A stretch of 64,000 nucleotides of DNA from Echinostoma caproni (Eukaryota > Platyhelminthes > Trematoda > Plagiorchiida > Echinostomatidae), in NCBI GenBank assembly GCA_900618425.1, contig UZAN01039754.1, positions 1 to 64,000 of the forward strand, in the 5' to 3' direction. Of this stretch, positions 12,276 through 22,819 are shown one piece after another (position 1 is the first letter of the stretch; every line of letters starts with the position of its first letter). A program made the position numbers and the translations under genes. A model generated the notes under the pieces. The model worked only from the letters and a program-made list of their open reading frames with translations. It ran no database searches and had not been told where the DNA came from.

Positions 12276-13279
12276 ATAAACGAAAACGTGACCGTTGGCC
12301 GGGAAAGTTGTCAACCTCATATATGAATTTGTAAGAATGTATATCGTGAATGGTGTTGTACAGCTTCAAGAGAGGTTGTTCTTGTGCACTAAGATAGACA
12401 CTAAAAGCCAAGTGGTAGCTAAGTGTGTGCAGTTCGATGAACCAACAATAAGGAATACAGTTGATTGTATTCCCGTTTGCATTAATAAGAGGTTATCCAA
12501 AACTAAAGGAGAACAAACAATGTAGGCTGATTTATACTTTTGTGGAATTCATTCTTAAGATTGTACAATAGATTACACGCAACAAAATTCTGCGAGGTGT
12601 AAGTGAAAAGAGCTGTGTCACATTTATTGCATTGAGGGGAAAATCTCTTCAAATTGGTTACACACCCAGATCTTGTAATCATACTTGAGTACTTCATGTC
12701 ATCTTTTCATATTCACGAGCTATTTATTCTTTCTTCCACCCGAAAGAATCAAATATTTTGTACTCAGTTCAGGCTTCATGAGAGAATCACCGTTGCAGTT
12801 GGTCACGTTCGAGAGGCAGGCTGAGACTCAACAAATAATTATCAAGGCCAAACATGTTAGCCGAGTGTGTCGTCTCTACCGAATGAGCAACAACTAAGTT
12901 CGACAGAGTTTTATACCTACCAAATGTGTGCCGATTGAAATTGTATTCTTTCTTCCTCTCAGATGATTGCCTTGTGTTGCAGGGTGCGTAAGTCGCAGCA
13001 TAATCATGTATGGGTCTTACATAGGCATCCAATGGTCGTTATGGTACCGGATGTTTGAAGACGTAGGTAACACATATCCTAGCGTAAAGGCACTAGAATG
13101 GATTTAACTGTGATGGATGATACTGTTAACATTTTCAGCTACGATAAATCCTTCGAAAAGAAGTTTGACAACAGCACTTTTTTCTCCGCTTGCAGTATTT
13201 TAGATGGCGAATTACGTTTAGTTCAATTGTGGGCGATAAAATTCTTGAAATAACTATTTAGTAGTATGGTGCTTCTCAC

Positions 13280-13372
13280 CAGATCCCATTCATCTTTTAC
13301 AGTATCTTTCGAAAAGATGTCTTGCTGTCTGCGAGAGATCACGAACGCGGTTGCGATCTTGATGGAGCGGGA
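13280..13372 (-). CDS. Weak candidate exon (31 codons)
   Basis: A 93-base frame is phase 0 at both ends, from a GCATAG acceptor to a GTGAGA donor. The peptide starts SRSIKIATAFVISRRQQD and ends KDEWDL. The acceptor has no proper pyrimidine tract (the upstream bases are purine-rich), and a second AG (GACAG) within it would also work. A SINE lies about 50 bases away. It may equally be a chance open frame. Confidence 0.25.
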
Positions 13373-13420
13373 CTATGCTATGTCAAATAATTTGCCGTCC
13401 TTTTCTTTGTCTTTGTCTTT

Positions 13421-13591
13421 TTACTTCCTTTTTTATTTATTGAGTATACAAATGTACAGTCAACAATCAGGAAGGGGGGCCGCGGCCATACAAAGGCTAC
13501 CTGGGAAGTCGGGCGGCGGTGGAGCGGTTCGAACCCGGGACTCACGGGTCACAAGTTGGTGACCTAACTACTTGGCCACCACCGCTCGTCC
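13421..13591 (-). repeat. SINE with tRNA-like head
   Basis: Read on the minus strand, the unit starts near 13591 with an A-box-like TGGCCAAGTAG (13578-13568) and a perfect B box GGTTCGAACC (13535-13526). A body follows that resembles the 31.5 and 41.9 kb copies, then an A-rich tail with AATAAA. A tRNA-derived RNA polymerase III SINE is the best reading. Confidence 0.7.
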
Positions 13592-15440
13592 ACTACATAA
13601 TACCTCCCGGTCAACTTTCCTTTGACCAGTCGTCGAACGTCAAGTCAGATGAAAGTGCAGAATTTGTTCGCTGTTNTCAGTTGTGAATTGTGTTCTCTTA
13701 CTGAATCAATGGGCACAATCCGTGATTGTTAACAGAGAATAGCCAATTAGAACGTACTGATCATTTTCTTTTACAGCAGTTGAGCTTATTTTTGGAAATC
13801 ATCACACACGGAAGTGACCTTGAACAACCATACTTTATATATAAATAGGGCAATAAATTACTATTATTACGGGGAGATAGTTCCGATAGCCAAGCGAAGA
13901 AACATCCACTCGCTAGAGAAGCTGGAGCTTTGCGCAAAAGACGCTGGAGTTCTCCGCAGTGACTTTTAAAGTATTTTGGTGGCACACTGTAAATCAGCTG
14001 GAAGCATACCGCGATTCACTAAGAAACAAATAAACTGAACTGCCAGAATGCGCTATGATCTATATAACGTGCTAGAAATTGCAGGCAGCCACAAAACTCG
14101 TTGGTCAAGTACGTTGTTTTCAATATTTCCGGCAATCATGCAAAGTATTCCATGCATTCATCTCCCAATGCGGCTCTTCTCGCGTTAGCTGATGAATTAC
14201 AACGATGTTGGTTGCATTTGGCCTTTCCACGATAGTACAGGTAAGAAGCCGAAGATTGGACGAGACAGAAATCTGTCGCTTCGAATCAAGCATTGGGCAG
14301 TAGATGCGGACGCGCCAATGATTGACGCATTACTAATAGTTTAAATTCCATTTGAGCATTGCTAAATGATTCACTCTAGCGCGTCTCGTTTCCTGACAAT
14401 AAGGCTTCTCTTGTAAATTTCATCTGTCATTAATTCAAGCCTAAGGGATCCTGAACAGGTGAATTGCCTTCAACGTTTGCTCGACTCTTAATTTTTCTCC
14501 CATTATACACCCTGTGATGTTCTTCTCGGACTCGGTTTTTCTTCGTCACCCCAGAACTCAAATATAGAAACCAGATTCGGGGTACATCCCCGTCCACTAC
14601 TCTGTTATTTTCTGACTCTAATAATTGTTATGTTATACATCAGACTAGAGATCAGATTCTGGATTTTTCTATGCTATCACTGGCTCATTGGCAGGCTATT
14701 GCTCTATTCTTCCATTGTGTCTATACTCTTACAAACTTTGTTAGTCCAAACTGGCATTTACCATCCAAAGTCCCAGCAGTTTCACTCACCAAACTCACAC
14801 ATAAGCAGCAAGCCACTCATGCACCAGATAATTGTCTCAACCTGTCGTATTTTCGGCCTTAATTCATCATTTTTTTCTGAGAATTGTTATGCTGCAGAAA
14901 TCAATTCCGCTTCCTAATAACACTTGAAGCGAAAAATCTGGTCTCAAAATGAATGCTTCAAATCACACTCCACCCTTGAACACAAGGTCTTCATAGATTG
15001 TGATCTGCTACTGCTACCACCATTCATTTTTATTATATTATAATAAGACATGCGTGATTGGTTTATGGCGTGATCAGGCATGGTTTTGCAGGTTGTATCC
15101 ACTTCTTTGCCCGGAATAAAGCAATCCATCAGAGCATGCGGTGTTTATTTCAGATATTTGTCTTTTCAACACCCCACATCAACAACCTAATCGATGACAT
15201 GAGCAAACAGTTGCATCCAGTTGTGAATATCTCACACAATGATCATATTTGGCGGACGCCGCTGAAATTTCATTTAGGAACATACATGTCTCCGTCAACC
15301 AAAATCCAGGTATTTCATCTCTGTGAGGGTAAGAGTTGCCCAACGACCTACGTGTAGGTGATCGACAGTACACCTGCCAAAGATCAATTATCTGATAACA
15401 AACAAACCCTTCAAAGGCAAAACCTAAGCACAACACCTAC
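13592..15440. other. Intron of the main gene, nothing recognised
   Basis: No repeat or exon could be supported here. One N lies at 13676. Confidence 0.4.
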
Positions 15441-15617
15441 TTCGGATTCCTGTGCCGGTGCTGGGTGGCTCATGTGCCGGTCACGAACTTTCTCCCGGGT
15501 ACTGCCATGCCTAGACTCTCGCGTGGTACTGCTCGTCCTGGTATGAACGGAATCCACGACGGTTGTTATTGCGTTTGTTGTCAGAGTCCCGGTGGTTGTG
15601 ACGGGTCCGGTGAAAAT
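15441..15617 (-). CDS. Candidate Thr/Ser/Arg-rich exon (59 codons)
   Basis: A pyrimidine-containing acceptor (CTTTCGTTCAG) is followed by 177 open bases and a GTAGGT donor; both ends are phase 0. The peptide is Thr-rich at first (VTTTGTLTTNAITTVVDS) and then basic (TRESRHGSTREKVRDRHM), a style that fits the gene. The donor is weaker than those of the trusted exons. A second frame starting within the first codons reads as an Asn/Arg-rich peptide for about 37 codons before a stop, so a retroelement gag remnant is an alternative. Confidence 0.35.
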
Positions 15618-15738
15618 CTGAACGAAAGTTGAACAGTCATATCCTGACATTAGGCTTTATAATCGGCGAACATTTCAAGATATTCACATATCCAGTTTCT
15701 GAAGAGAAGAAGGAGTTGTTTTTGATAACCAACCAAGA

Positions 15739-15783
15739 GCACTGGACGGGTGTTTCGTCCTGATTGGGACTCGTTAACAGTGC
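15739..15783 (-). ncRNA. Hammerhead-ribozyme-like fold, copy 1 (core mutated)
   Basis: On the minus strand the order is GCACTG (helix I), TTAACGAG, a GTCC/GGAC helix II with loop, CGAAAC, a short helix III ending GTC, and CAGTGC closing helix I. This is the hammerhead layout with the conserved CTGANGA changed to TTAACGA. The C3 and G5 positions are lost, so it should be inactive. The GTC cleavage triplet is kept. Confidence 0.65.
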
Positions 15784-15910
15784 GTACTTTTTGTGTCCCT
15801 GTCAGGACTCGGAACGCGATTCTTCGGACTTCAAACCTTATACCTGAGCCACACGATTGACGGTTATCACCTTGTGCGAATGGCTAAATCAATTTAGAGT
15901 ATCAAGTTTG

Positions 15911-16160
15911 GATTAACCCATTCGGTTGTTAAGAGGCACCAGGCACTCCTGATGATCTTGGGTGTGGGTTTCACTCCTTGGGAAATTGTTAATTCCCCAC
16001 GGGGTAATGCATTCAAATGCGATGGAAATGTCTGTGATAACCAATAAAGAGCACTGGGCAGCTGTTTCGTCCTGTTTGGGACTCGTCAGCAGTGGGTACC
16101 CACACCCAAGACCATCAAGAGTGCCTGGTATCTCTGAAAAATCGAATGGATTAATCCAAG
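15911..16160. repeat. Foldback (MITE-like) unit with about 60-base inverted ends
   Basis: The left end (GGATTAACCCATTCG and on through CTTGGGTGTGGGT, 15911-15970) pairs with the right end (ACCCACACCCAAG through GGATTAATCC, 16099-16160) over about 60 bases with scattered mismatches. The right arm directly follows hammerhead copy 2. One arm recurs at 62265-62335. No transposase lies nearby, so it would be non-autonomous. The single N at 16163 lies just outside. Confidence 0.65.
16051..16095 (-). ncRNA. Hammerhead-ribozyme-like fold, copy 2
   Basis: On the minus strand CCACTG, CTGACGAG, a GTCC/GGAC helix II (loop CAAACA), CGAAAC, AGCTGCC and CAGTGC appear in hammerhead order. The CTGANGA and GAAA cores are intact. 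The triplet before the cleavage site reads GCC where GTC is expected, so cleavage is probably impaired. It lies 312 bases from copy 1 in the same orientation, inside the foldback unit 15911-16160. Confidence 0.75.
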
Positions 16161-16591
16161 CGTNAAGCGTGATACTCCAAAAAGAAGAGTGTTCATATTT
16201 ATAGGACAAAACTACTAAGATAAGAATTTTGATTTAGTTTTCAGGGTACAAACCATTGACTACAAATGACTGGGTTAGAGAAATTTTGGGATTAAAAGTT
16301 ATTAGTAAGATATGTTTCCTTCACGATTTTATCGATGTCACATAAAACTAAATAAATAAATCATATGTTCGCTGAGGGCACTAACCCGATAATCAATCGA
16401 TCAACTGGAATGAGTGGGTGAATAAATCCGTCAGTTCGTTGTAGTGTTGTGAACGACTTTACGCATAAGCTCGGACAAGTGTTGATGTTGACCCATCCCC
16501 TCTTTTTCTCGTCAAAATCTATTTCGATAGTATCAGTGACATATCAGTACCAATTTGAGGCCGAGACGCTGATACACCTGTTCTTCCGGAC

Positions 16592-17353
16592 NNNNNNNNN
16601 NNNNNNNNNNNNNNNNNNNNNNNNNNNNNNNNNNNNNNNNNNNNNNNNNNNNNNNNNNNNNNNNNNNNNNNNNNNNNNNNNNNNNNNNNNNNNNNNNNNN
16701 NNNNNNNNNNNNNNNNNNNNNNNNNNNNNNNNNNNNNNNNNNNNNNNNNNNNNNNNNNNNNNNNNNNNNNNNNNNNNNNNNNNNNNNNNNNNNNNNNNNN
16801 NNNNNNNNNNNNNNNNNNNNNNNNNNNNNNNNNNNNNNNNNNNNNNNNNNNNNNNNNNNNNNNNNNNNNNNNNNNNNNNNNNNNNNNNNNNNNNNNNNNN
16901 NNNNNNNNNNNNNNNNNNNNNNNNNNNNNNNNNNNNNNNNNNNNNNNNNNNNNNNNNNNNNNNNNNNNNNNNNNNNNNNNNNNNNNNNNNNNNNNNNNNN
17001 NNNNNNNNNNNNNNNNNNNNNNNNNNNNNNNNNNNNNNNNNNNNNNNNNNNNNNNNNNNNNNNNNNNNNNNNNNNNNNNNNNNNNNNNNNNNNNNNNNNN
17101 NNNNNNNNNNNNNNNNNNNNNNNNNNNNNNNNNNNNNNNNNNNNNNNNNNNNNNNNNNNNNNNNNNNNNNNNNNNNNNNNNNNNNNNNNNNNNNNNNNNN
17201 NNNNNNNNNNNNNNNNNNNNNNNNNNNNNNNNNNNNNNNNNNNNNNNNNNNNNNNNNNNNNNNNNNNNNNNNNNNNNNNNNNNNNNNNNNNNNNNNNNNN
17301 NNNNNNNNNNNNNNNNNNNNNNNNNNNNNNNNNNNNNNNNNNNNNNNNNNNNN
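16592..17353. other. Assembly gap (762 N)
   Basis: A block of undetermined bases. Its true length may differ, and exons of the main gene could be hidden in it. It begins soon after the 15.7-16.2 kb repeat cluster, which may have caused the assembly break. Confidence 1.
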
Positions 17354-17476
17354 AATGTCTTACTACTTTATGAAGGTATCATATATCGGACGATAAACCA
17401 TTTTAACGCATACATAGCCCTAAGTTAAGCATTGCCGCTTCAAACTATTGTCCTTAATGACCCGGAAGTATGGTAC

Positions 17477-17632
17477 TTAGATTTGGAGTTGAAGGTTGCG
17501 CATAAAAGAGCGAGATGGTAAACGCGTACGTTTCTCTCTGAGAACTATATCTGGTGAGCCGTTTTTGTCTTTCAGGGAGTTGGAACTTGATCCTCCAAAT
17601 GAGGAATCTTTTGATAGGTAGAAGGACTCCAT
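17477..17632 (-). CDS. Ser-rich open frame beside the assembly gap
   Basis: An ATG in a good context (AAGTATGG) opens 51 codons and a stop. The first part (MESFYLSKDSSFGGSSSNSL, then KDKNGSPDIVLREK) is far more protein-like than the two other frames, and a GTACGC sits after REK-C as a possible phase-1 donor. Its phase does not match the other exons. It lies just outside the gap and beside a copy of the RTE 5' repeat, so it may belong to either. Function unknown. Confidence 0.25.
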   Translation of the reverse strand: MESFYLSKDSSFGGSSSNSLKDKNGSPDIVLREKRTRLPSRSFMRNLQLQI

Positions 17633-17699
17633 ACTTCATGCGTTCCAAAAGGAAAGGATCATGATCATGAAGTTCCTTGGGAGTTTGATACTAGAGATG

Positions 17700-18070
17700 A
17701 CCCCAGCGTCACTCGGCGTTTTTTATTTTGAGGGTGCGCCTCTAGCCTTTGCACAACCAAGTGCGAACTGCAAGACAACAGGAAGTTATTCCTCGCCCCA
17801 GAAGTGCGGGGTCAATGGATTTAGTATTAAATGCCAGTCACGTCGACCTTTGTTATGACACCGTCTTTGGGCTTACGCGGCTTTTAAACAGGAGCCAGGC
17901 GACCAGCCTGAAACCTTCCACATCCTAGTAGTGCCGCCGCTGTTTGCTTGCGACTGCGTATTGGTTGCCACAACTTATTGACAGCTAACCTTCTTCGGTG
18001 AAGGTAGCTCCCTATCCACAACCCGGGGTGGCACTAGGTAGCATCCAGCCCTGTTTAACCCGAGGGTACT
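17700..18070. repeat. Copy of a dispersed repeat, probably RTE 5' region
   Basis: The segment GAGGGTGCGCCTCTAGCC...TTTGCACAACCAAG...GAACTGCAAG recurs with small changes at 25346-25390, just upstream (minus sense) of the RTE copy at 22.8-25.1 kb. A further block (AGCTAACC...GGTAGCAT at about 17980-18050) has a counterpart at 25625-25690. That position suggests the 5' untranslated region of an RTE family. Confidence 0.5.
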
Positions 18071-21000
18071 CGGGTAAAATCTTCAAGGTATGCTCATAAA
18101 AATTGGGTAGCGAGTGTTATTGTTGGTTCCACGACCTCTATAGTCTGGAAGTCCGTGGGTGTAAATTACCTCACACTTTTCTTGTGAAAAACGCTGCCAC
18201 AATGGAATAAATGCGACTTTATTTAGCGGTGCAAAATTTCAGGTTGGCTGCTCTTTTTATGCACAGTACCATCTTCCTCACACCAGATTCCTCGTAGACA
18301 TTTGCCTGGGTATCCGTCGCGCTGCTTTGCGGTAATACGCTCGACGCTTTACGAATTCGGTTGCGCAACATCAACGGCTTGTCTATCCGTATCACTAATA
18401 CACAAAATCAGTGATATTCGTGCTCAGTCTTACAGGTATACCTGAGATTGATTTTACGCACTTCATTTAGCCGTCAGCTGCGGTTGCTCGATAATTCGTC
18501 GAACAGTAAATTCTAGATTCTCAATACTTTTGCAGAATGTTTTTTAATCGCATCTGTTTTTCCGGACCTACACAGTAAGTTTCGATCAAAAGTAGAACAC
18601 CTCACCACTTTGAAAGAACCCATCGAGACGATGGGACTGACGACTAGTCTTGTGTCGTACCACATAGTTGATTACGGATCATAAGCCACGGAATATCTTT
18701 TCCACCCGGTCTCGGACAAGTCTTCGGTTGTTGAGCAGAATTTCGTGTTCAAAAGTTATCACCAGTCGTTATCCCAGTGCATGGATCTCTGTTTTACACA
18801 GAGACCTCCAAATGTGCCGCCTTAGCGAAAGACCACATGACCACTATTGAGCACCTGATGCAGTGACTGGTTTCGATGCCAAAAATTCTCCCTGTACAAT
18901 TAGTAAATTGCTTTTTAAAATTACGATCCAAGCACGGATATGCGTTTTTCAGGTATCTCAGTGTTTGTTCATCTGGTTCCATCCACACCAACATTCATAG
19001 AGTGTGTACATATAGGTGTGTGTGTATGTACAGATAAATGGGGACAAGTGTAAAGTTAGGTGGCTTGGGCGGCATCCGAAGCATGACCTCAAGGGCAATG
19101 TGTTGGTGACCTTGGTTGTTGTACCATCACAGCTGCAACCAAACCTTCATTCCATGACACTCAATCTATATAGTCACGGGTGTCACCGTCGGTAACATAT
19201 GTGTTCTCACGAAACCGGCCTACCCTTCCCAGAAGCCAACGGTAATGTTTTAAATCCAGTGCGTAAAGTACCCTTGACTAAATACCACGGGAAAAATAAC
19301 TAATTTCTAGTATTTTTCGAATTATAGCTTTTATAAAAAGTAACTGCATAGGAATGTAACAGCATTTCTGTCGTTTAGGAACTGATCACATTTTACCAGA
19401 ATTTTCCCGGTAAAATCACCCAATTAGCGTGTTTGAACCCCAAGATTATCGGTAGAACGGGACTCATTGAAATTGTATATTTGGGCAACTGGTTTGTAAC
19501 CCGACAAGCAGATCCTACTCTAGGTTAATGTGACGATAAGAACATTGAACTTTTCTTCATTTTTATTCGAAATATTTGGGTTCTGTTGTGTTGAACGATA
19601 ACTGTTTTGTGTTAGTTCATTTAGATTATGCTCAGATGATGATTTGCATACGCACACTCGGGAAAGTATAAAAAAGGTTTTTTTTAGAATCAGTGGATTA
19701 GCGTTGCAATCACCATGCTTTGCTATTGGCCTTGAATCTACATTTCATCTTACAGTCCTTGTCGAGAATGTTGCCCATATTCACAAGGATAAAGTTAGGG
19801 TCGATGTGACTTATCTTGTGCTATCCTATACACCATGATCATGTCATATCAAGCCCTGAATAGCAGTGGGTCAAAAAACCGGAAATGATTTGAATGTTCG
19901 CTGTACCCCTTCTTTACGCGTTAGGAAGCTATTCAAATCAGTAGTATATGGAATAATTATAACCAAATTGGGTCAACATTGAATGACATGCAAATAAAGC
20001 ATTCTGTAACAAATGGGCTTCAGTGTTACGCGTCAAAAATAGATTGTGTCTTGCATTTCTGCAGCACCAGTCAAACTCATTGCGAATATTTATCTCAAGA
20101 AAAATTTTCGCAAACGGTTCTTGAGTTTCATTGGACATTGTAAGAAACCGGAAGAAAAACAGTTCTTTTACTGAACGTAAATCCCCTTATTGATGCTTTG
20201 AATCACCATCTTCACCTCTTGATACACAAATTTTATCAATGAAATGCTCTCAGTTAATGAAAGTCATTTCTAGTTGAAAAATACCATTTACAGGTGGCAC
20301 ACAAATTCGCCCGATGCAAGTGCATTTTTCATTTTTTTAGTGCACAATGAAAAGTGAGGTTCTACGATTTCGCAAAATTCAACGGTTAGTCTAAGCCCAA
20401 ACGATGTCAAGAAATCGCAGATTATTATCAATCAAATGTACATATTACCAGCTTAACCCGTGGTGTGGCAACTAATTGAAACACTTTTTCAGATTGAGTG
20501 CACAAGAGCTTATTCCACTTCATTTTAACATCAAAAACCTTTAGAAAATCGACCGATATCCTCACTCCCTATGCCCCCGGAAAGTACTCCATGTTGATTT
20601 GTTACTTCTTGAGTGAAGGATGAACATCAGTGTGATTTCACTTGATGCAGTGAATTTTGGGGACAAACTTACACCAGTTGATTTTCTAAAAGCACCTATT
20701 CCAGTCCAAATCAGTTCTGATGCGAAAATGTTTCCTTGTAAAACTATTTAAGGTCTTCAAATTAATTCCTTTCATTATTTCTTTATTTTGCCAATAATTT
20801 TTAGAACATCCGACTTTTTAGTGGTATTCATTACGGAAAATAATTGAAACTACTGTCAGCACTTCAACCTTCTTGGAAGTTGCTTGTTCTCGAACGAACA
20901 ATCTATAGTCACACAAAGTATGCGCACCAGGAACTGCTATTTCACATAATCGATTCCATCTTGGACGCACAATTAGTTTGTGTATTTGTTGCTTTACCTT

Positions 21001-22299
21001 TGACGTCCTGTGTCAGAGAGTATTTGAGACGTTTTAATATCGGCTATTTCTAAAGTAGCGTTAGGTTTATCCCCACAACGCCTTTTTCATCAAGCTTATC
21101 AGTACGATTGCGCTTGGAGATTGTTTGTGGTGTTCTGTTTGACGTAGGTGGTATCAGAACAAGGACAAAAATTATGCCGTGCAATTTGATGCTAATGTAT
21201 CTACTCTAAGAGGGTTAAAATATGCAATATATATGTGTAATCTGATATTGAACCATCTTATTCAAAAGCAAAATTATTCTAAATGATTCCGGGAATAAGT
21301 CAGTCTATCCATACATTTTATACTGGCAACCTCACTATTTACTACTGATTTTACACAACCATGCGCAGAGCGTATTCTCAGGTCAACTTGTCAATACCTT
21401 GAACTCAGCATTGCAACATCATGTCGAGCAAACCGCCAGCACTGCTCGATCACGTGACCTTGACTTGACTTGAACGGTATTGCGTGCCTGATCGTGCAAT
21501 GTCACCCAGGATTTTCCCATCTTACTCATACAACTTTCATTCACCTGTACAAAGCACCATCCTGTGCACAATGAAAACGTATGCTATTCTTTGGCTCATT
21601 TATACTTTTCATTGCCCCATTTTTAAATAGTAATTTAAACATAATTGTTGGGGACTTTAGAAATACTAGTGCTTTAATGCTAGAAGACGGTGTCCGGACG
21701 AGGATGGTTATTTATTATCAGTAACGATCAGGGTATCGGTAAGTTGGCATACATACAACAAAATGTATCATTTGGAACGAGTCTGCAGAATTCCACACAC
21801 ACAGGATATTTATTAGAACGTTCCAACAGTAAATGCGCGTCCCTGTAGTTACCAATCTGAATACATCGATTCGCTTTAATAGGTCTCGTTCATGTTTGAC
21901 CGGTAAAAGAAGCCGCCAACCATATCCTTTTGCGTACTACTCACAAATGTGAGTACTAACTCACAGCATTAGTACTAATCCTCTTTTATCATTAGAACTG
22001 ATGGATCTTTCTCATTCTCACACAAGATGTTACTATATACTGGACCAATTTAGCAACAACCACCCAACCCTTTTTTTCTTTAACACTAAAGGCACCAATT
22101 TCAACCACTCATAGTTTGACCGAAAATTTATTCACATTGTGTGTACAAATCTTTCTTCTCATCTGAAAAACAATGGATTTCGCTTTTAAAACTTCTCATC
22201 CATAAGTGTTTCGCTTCCCAAGCAATCTCTTCGCGAAGATTCTTATCCCTTCCGTCTCTAATCACGTGTTTCCTCTATTTAATCAAACAATTATTGCTG
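18071..22299. other. Intron of the main gene, nothing recognised
   Basis: AT-rich sequence without convincing exons. Small direct repeats of GTGTG occur near 19010-19030. I found no element I could name. Confidence 0.4.
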
Positions 22300-22640
22300 G
22301 AACAATCAATACAATTTATCATTACTGCTGCCCCGTTAAAATTCTGCATATGTCCAACGAAAAGATCGCCTCACCACTGCTTAATTTCCTGCGACGAAAT
22401 AGAAACTTGCAGAAAAGCCTCAGGTGCTCCTCCAGGTTTCTCACAGCTGAAATAAACAGACTGAACACATTATTCTTCAACCGAATGTTGTGGACTGCAA
22501 ACGGTAAACAACTGTGGCGGGGCATCGGACTTCTCTGTGAAAGAAAGCAAGTACGGTCGGAGTTGGATGATGTTGTCATCGGTCATTCTGCTGGCCTAAG
22601 CGTCACACTATCTTCAGAATGTGAAACCATTCTCAAATTG
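22300..22640 (+). pseudogene. Decayed CR1/jockey-like fragment (linker before the reverse transcriptase)
   Basis: The plus frame reads RRNRNLQKSLRCSSRFLTAE, then INRLNTLFFNRMLWTANGKQ, then LWRGIGLLCERK. This resembles the segment between endonuclease and reverse transcriptase in CR1-type elements (R-R-x-RK-R, a Leu-rich helix, K-LWR-I-LC). A similar segment lies at 38150-38270. No RT domain follows here. Confidence 0.4.
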
Positions 22641-22819
22641 TGAAGTACTAAAACATTTAAATAGTTGTTATCATTCACTGCTGCTGGTCAAGATGGTTTA
22701 CGACGGCGCTGCTTCCCTGGCTGAAGCAATGCCCTTCAATGTAAATGAATTACTCCCCCTACTATCACAGACTGTTGGAGGCCGGTCACAATAACACAAC
22801 CGTAACCTTAATGTCTTTA

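Noticed and set aside
12787..13032. Minus-strand frame with KKEYNFNRHTFGRYK and a GTAGGT donor
   Set aside because: The junctions would be in phases other than 0 and the acceptor is weak.
13500..13591. tRNA gene on the minus strand
   Set aside because: A and B boxes are present but no cloverleaf can be drawn, and similar units with the same body occur at 31.5 and 41.9 kb, so it is a SINE.
16449..17396. Long open frame across 16449-17396
   Set aside because: It is an artefact of translating the N gap.
18668..18850. Plus-strand ITDHKPRNIFSTRSR, like the TDHKPL block of Gypsy RNase H
   Set aside because: The match is a few residues long and no reverse transcriptase, integrase or LTR could be found around it.
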